From: Neocallimastix lanati (nom. inval.)
Lineage: Eukaryota; Neocallimastigomycota; Neocallimastigomycetes; Neocallimastigales; Neocallimastigaceae
Length of the DNA: 12,500 nucleotides
NCBI GenBank assembly: GCA_016946835.1
Contig: JACVTC010000167.1
Location: 290,001 to 302,500, forward strand
Reading direction: 5' to 3'
The translations under genes were made by a program, and so were the position numbers. Below the pieces are notes generated by a model, which saw nothing but the letters and a program-made list of their open reading frames with translations, searched no databases and was not told where the DNA came from. This document shows, piece after piece, positions 9,351-12,500 of this stretch (the first letter of the stretch is position 1; every line of letters begins with the position of its first letter).

Positions 9351-9457
9351 TTAATTAATTAATTAATTAATTATTTTTATATTTTTTTATATTTTTTTTT
9401 ATATTTTTTTTTATATTTTTTTTATATTTTTTTTTATATTTTTTTTTATATTTTTTA
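9351..9457. repeat. TTAA array followed by a 12-bp TATA/T-tract array
   Basis: Positions 9351-9372 are a pure TTAA tandem. From 9373 to 9457, seven TATA steps (starting 9378, 9388, 9400, 9412, 9423, 9435, 9447) are separated by runs of T, giving a period of about 12 bp. T tracts spaced near the helical repeat may bend DNA or exclude nucleosomes, which is inference. Confidence 0.8.
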
Positions 9458-9700
9458 TTTTTATAGTTGATGATTTTCATTTTCTTTATAAAGCTTTTAA
9501 ATGATGATAGAAATAGAAATATAATTATTTTTAGTATAAATATATATTATATATTAATTATTTTTATTTTTTTTATATTAACTATTAATAATAAATATAA
9601 TGATATAATTAAAAATTTATAACATTTTAGGATCATCACTAGCAAAGTTCATCTTATAGATATTAGCTATTTATATTTTTATTAATTAATGATATAATTA
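9458..9700. other. non-coding AT-rich spacer
   Basis: A mixed AT sequence. The more complex stretch at about 9630-9670 (AGGATCATCACTAGCAAAG) matches no gene or RNA that I recognise. Confidence 0.45.
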
Positions 9701-9784
9701 TTCTCTTCTCTTCTTTTCTCTTCTTTTCTCTTCTTTTCTCTTCTTTTCTTTTCTTTTCTCTTCTTTTCTCTTCTCTTCTCTTTT
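9701..9784. repeat. 84-bp pure pyrimidine tract of TTCTTTTCTC decamers
   Basis: Eight decamers stand in register: TTCTCTTCTC at 9701 and 9771; TTCTTTTCTC at 9711, 9721, 9731, 9751 and 9761; and TTCTTTTCTT at 9741. No purine occurs on the plus strand across the whole tract. The unit order is nearly symmetric about the centre. Long homopurine-homopyrimidine repeats with mirror symmetry can form triplex (H-DNA) structures and can bind GA-repeat factors. Whether this one does is not shown. Confidence 0.9.
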
Positions 9785-10224
9785 GTTCTTTTTTTTTATT
9801 TACTATTTTTTTATTTCTTAATTTTTTTTTTATTTCTTATTTATTTAATGTAATTTATTTCCTATATTAAGTTTGAAATGAATGAACAAATAATTAAATT
9901 AAAAGTAGTAATAGTTTGACTTTGACTTTAACCTCAAAAATAAGATAAATCAAATAATATATTGATAACTTTAAAAAAAAAACATTATCACACATATATA
10001 TATATATATATTTTTTATACGAATCATATAAATCATTTAAGGTCATAATTGAATAGAAGAATAATTGGCACCATTTCTTTTTGCTTAATATATCATTTCA
10101 AATGATTTAATTACTATTAAAACTATTATATTAATATTTTTTTTTTATTAAAAGTTTTTGCTTTTACTTAATAATAGTCATTTTAAATTTTAAATACTTT
10201 TTTATTTCATAATTTAGTAATACT
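9785..10224. other. non-coding AT-rich spacer
   Basis: I see no gene. It contains a TTTGACTTTGACTTTAACCTC patch (about 9917-9937), a short AT dinucleotide tract (about 9994-10011) and a 7-bp inverted repeat ATCATTTCAAATGAT near 10092-10106. The patch at 10035-10090 is relatively complex but has stops in every frame. Confidence 0.45.
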
Positions 10225-10470
10225 TAACACTTTTATTATTAATAAATAATATTTATTTTATTTAATAACACTTTTATTATTAATAAATAATATTTATTTT
10301 ATTTAATAACACTTTTATTATTAATAAATAATATTTATTTTATTTAATAACACTTTTATTATTAATAAATAATATTTATTTTATTTAATAACACTTTTAT
10401 TATTAATAAATAATATTTATTTTATTTAATAACACTTTTATTATTAATAAATAATATTTATTTTATTTAA
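10225..10470. repeat. perfect 41-bp minisatellite, six copies
   Basis: Units begin at 10225, 10266, 10307, 10348, 10389 and 10430, each starting TAACACTTTTATTATTAATA and 41 bp long. By eye the six copies are identical. A seventh begins TAAC at 10471 and then diverges. Each unit carries an internal imperfect palindrome AATAAAT-AAT-ATTTATT. Perfect copy identity implies recent amplification or ongoing homogenisation. It could alternatively be an assembly artefact. Confidence 0.95.
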
Positions 10471-10989
10471 TAACTATTTATATATTTATTTATTTAATAA
10501 TTATTTATTTACTTATTATTTATCCATTTATTTATTATTTATTTATTTATTAATCATTTTCTATTATTATTTTTATAATAAATAAAGTTTATAAACTTCT
10601 ATCCATTTAATTAAAATATGATTTATATTTATAAAATTAAATTTTCTTTTTTCAATATAAATAATATAATAAAGATAAATAAATAAATTAAGGATTCTAC
10701 TAACATATAAATTGAACCATATATTAAAATAAAGTATTACAGAGATAATAAATTTTTGTTATATGAAAAATAAAAAAAAATAATTAAAATCAAGAATTCA
10801 TGTACAATTCTTATCCAATAAAAAACATTTATTTACTATAATATTATATTATATAAAAGAATACGTATTATACATTTTTATATACATACACAAAATATAA
10901 AATAACATATTCATATATAATTTATATAATATTCATATATATTCATATATTCTTTTTTATAAAAAAATATATTTATTATTTAATATAAA
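10471..10989. other. non-coding AT-rich spacer
   Basis: It starts with TATT repeats (about 10474-10555), then mixed AT sequence without an open frame of coding character. Near 10916-10950 ATTCATATAT recurs in tandem (10931 and 10941). Confidence 0.5.
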
Positions 10990-11404
10990 TATAATAAATA
11001 ATAAATAATAAATAATAAACAATAAACAATAAATAATAAATAATAAATAATAAATACTAAAATAATAAATAATAAAATAATAAAATAATAAATAATAAAT
11101 AATAAATAATAAATAATAAATAATAAATAATAAATAATAAATAATAAATAATAAATAATAAATAATAAATAATAAATAATAAATAATAAATAATAAATAA
11201 TAAATAATGGAATAATAAATAATAAATAATAAATAATTGAATAATTGAATAATTAAATAATAAGTAATAAATAATAATAAATAATAAATAATAAATAATA
11301 AATAATAAATAATTGAATAATAAATAATAAATAATAAATAATAAATAATAAATAATAAATAATAAATAATAAATAATAAATAATAAATAATAAATAATAA
11401 ATAA
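10990..11404. repeat. AAATAAT heptamer array
   Basis: About 400 bases consist mainly of AAATAAT heptamers with scattered variants (AAACAAT near 11018-11030, TGGAATAAT near 11208, TTGAATAATTGAAT near 11237). On the minus strand the heptamer TTATTTA contains no stop in any phase and reads as the repeating peptide YYLLFII. This explains a 172-codon open frame at 10957-11475, which I do not call as a gene. The same heptamer, inverted, forms the block at 4605-4800. Confidence 0.9.
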
Positions 11405-12500
11405 TATATAATTATTAATAATAAATAGATATGAAAGAATATTAATAATTTATTTTTTATTATTAATAAATTCAATAATTTTAACTTTTTCTTTTTTTTT
11501 ATATTTATATAGTAAATTTATGATAGAAAACTTTAATTATTAATATTTAGTAACATATTCCATATTTTTTTATTATTATTTTTTAATATTTTATTTATTT
11601 TATTTTAATTTAAAATGTATGACAAAAAAATCTTTTTTTTTTTTTTTTTAATTTTTATTTTATAATTAAACATTCTTTTTTTTTTTTTTTTTTATTTAAA
11701 AAAAAAATAAAAATAAAAAAAAGATTAAAAATTAAAAAGATTAAAAATTGAAAGCTTAATTTAAAAAATACAAAAAAAGAAAAAAAAATAATAAAAATAA
11801 TAATATAAACATAAAACAAACTAAATATATAAATAATAAAAAAAAAATAAAATTTAATGTATTAATATATAAAATATAAATTTTATAACTAAAAAAAAAA
11901 AAAAAATTAAAATATAAAATAAAACCATCATCTCCAATATTTTGTAATAATAATAAGAAAAAAGTAATTACTTAAATTGTATAAAATATTCTTTATTAAA
12001 GATATCATTTATATAGAATATAAAATTATATTATAATAATATTTTTTATTATTGAAAATAAAAATAAAATTTAATAATAATAAAAAGTGTTATTTAAAAA
12101 AAAAAAAATACAATTCTAATTATTAAATTATACAAGTGGAACTAACTTTTTTTTTTTTTATTATTATTATTATTTAATAATTAAAAATATATAATATTTT
12201 AAAAGTATATAGATATTTTTTTTATATTTCCAAAAAAGGAGAAAGCATATAAAGAAAAAATACAAAATAAAAAAAAAATAAAAAAGAATAAATATAATAA
12301 AAAAAAAATTAAATTTACAATCAATTAACGGATTTCAAAATAATAATATTATTATTAATAGAATTTTTTTTTTTTTTTTTTAAAAAAAAAAGAAAAAGAA
12401 AAAGAAAGAAAATAAAGTTATTTTATTTATTTATTTTTCTAAAATTTCTGAAATTTAAATTATTATCATACCTTTTTTTTTTATCTTTTTTTTTTTTTAA
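11405..12500. other. non-coding AT-rich right end, homopolymer-rich
   Basis: No gene is seen. It contains T runs (about 11632-11649, 11675-11693), a T18-A10 fold-back junction (12364-12391), A runs, a 12-bp perfect palindrome AAGTAATTACTT (11962-11973) and a 16-bp-period repeat of AGATTAAAAATT (11722 and 11738). From about 11697 to 12350 A runs outnumber T runs on the plus strand, opposite to most of the desert. This may hint at flank sequence of a gene beyond the right edge, but there is no direct support. Confidence 0.5.

Noticed and set aside
10957-11475. 172-codon minus-strand open frame made of YYLLFII repeats
   Set aside because: The TTATTTA heptamer has no stop codon in any phase of that strand, so the frame is an automatic result of the array. 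There is no non-repetitive sequence or coding context.

Overview
The window looks like nuclear DNA from a eukaryote with an extremely AT-rich genome. It is dominated by poly(dT)/poly(dA) runs, TAA/TTA microsatellites and heptanucleotide arrays. The only clear island of higher G+C is one protein-coding gene. Two groups fit this composition: anaerobic gut fungi (Neocallimastigomycota) and dictyostelid amoebae. I lean towards a gut fungus. More than 10 kb without a gene is unusual for the compact Dictyostelium genome but ordinary in the large, gene-sparse gut-fungal genomes. The one protein also resembles fungal cysteine-rich type I membrane proteins, and its codons freely use ATA (Ile) and GGA (Gly). 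This assignment is inference and no marker gene settles it.

Layout: positions 1-286 are the 3' flank of the gene, with a plausible poly(A) signal. Positions 287-1795 (minus strand) hold a single-exon gene for a 502-residue predicted type I membrane protein: signal peptide, 12-cysteine ectodomain, Asn/Thr linker, one transmembrane helix and a long low-complexity cytoplasmic tail. A purine-rich leader and AT-rich putative promoter lie at 1796 and above. From about 1.9 kb to the right end I find no convincing gene, tRNA, rRNA or mobile-element coding region. This desert consists of distinct repeat blocks: TAA arrays (3425-3982, 6343-6592, 7303-7463), a TTA/ATTATTT block (about 4408-4815), a perfect 31-bp inverted repeat (4851-4929), a degenerate TTTATTCAAT satellite (about 5441-5900, with inverted copies at 6201-6226), a repeat-rich hairpin (8401-8475), a TATA/T-tract array (9373-9457), an 84-bp pure pyrimidine decamer array (9701-9784), six perfect copies of a 41-bp minisatellite (10225-10470) and a long AAATAAT array (about 10990-11404).

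With only one gene there is no pathway or operon to reconstruct. The most distinctive items are the membrane protein, the perfect hairpin at 4851-4929 and the perfect 41-bp minisatellite. I see no sign of an undescribed multi-gene system. The long open frames elsewhere are by-products of stop-free microsatellite phases.
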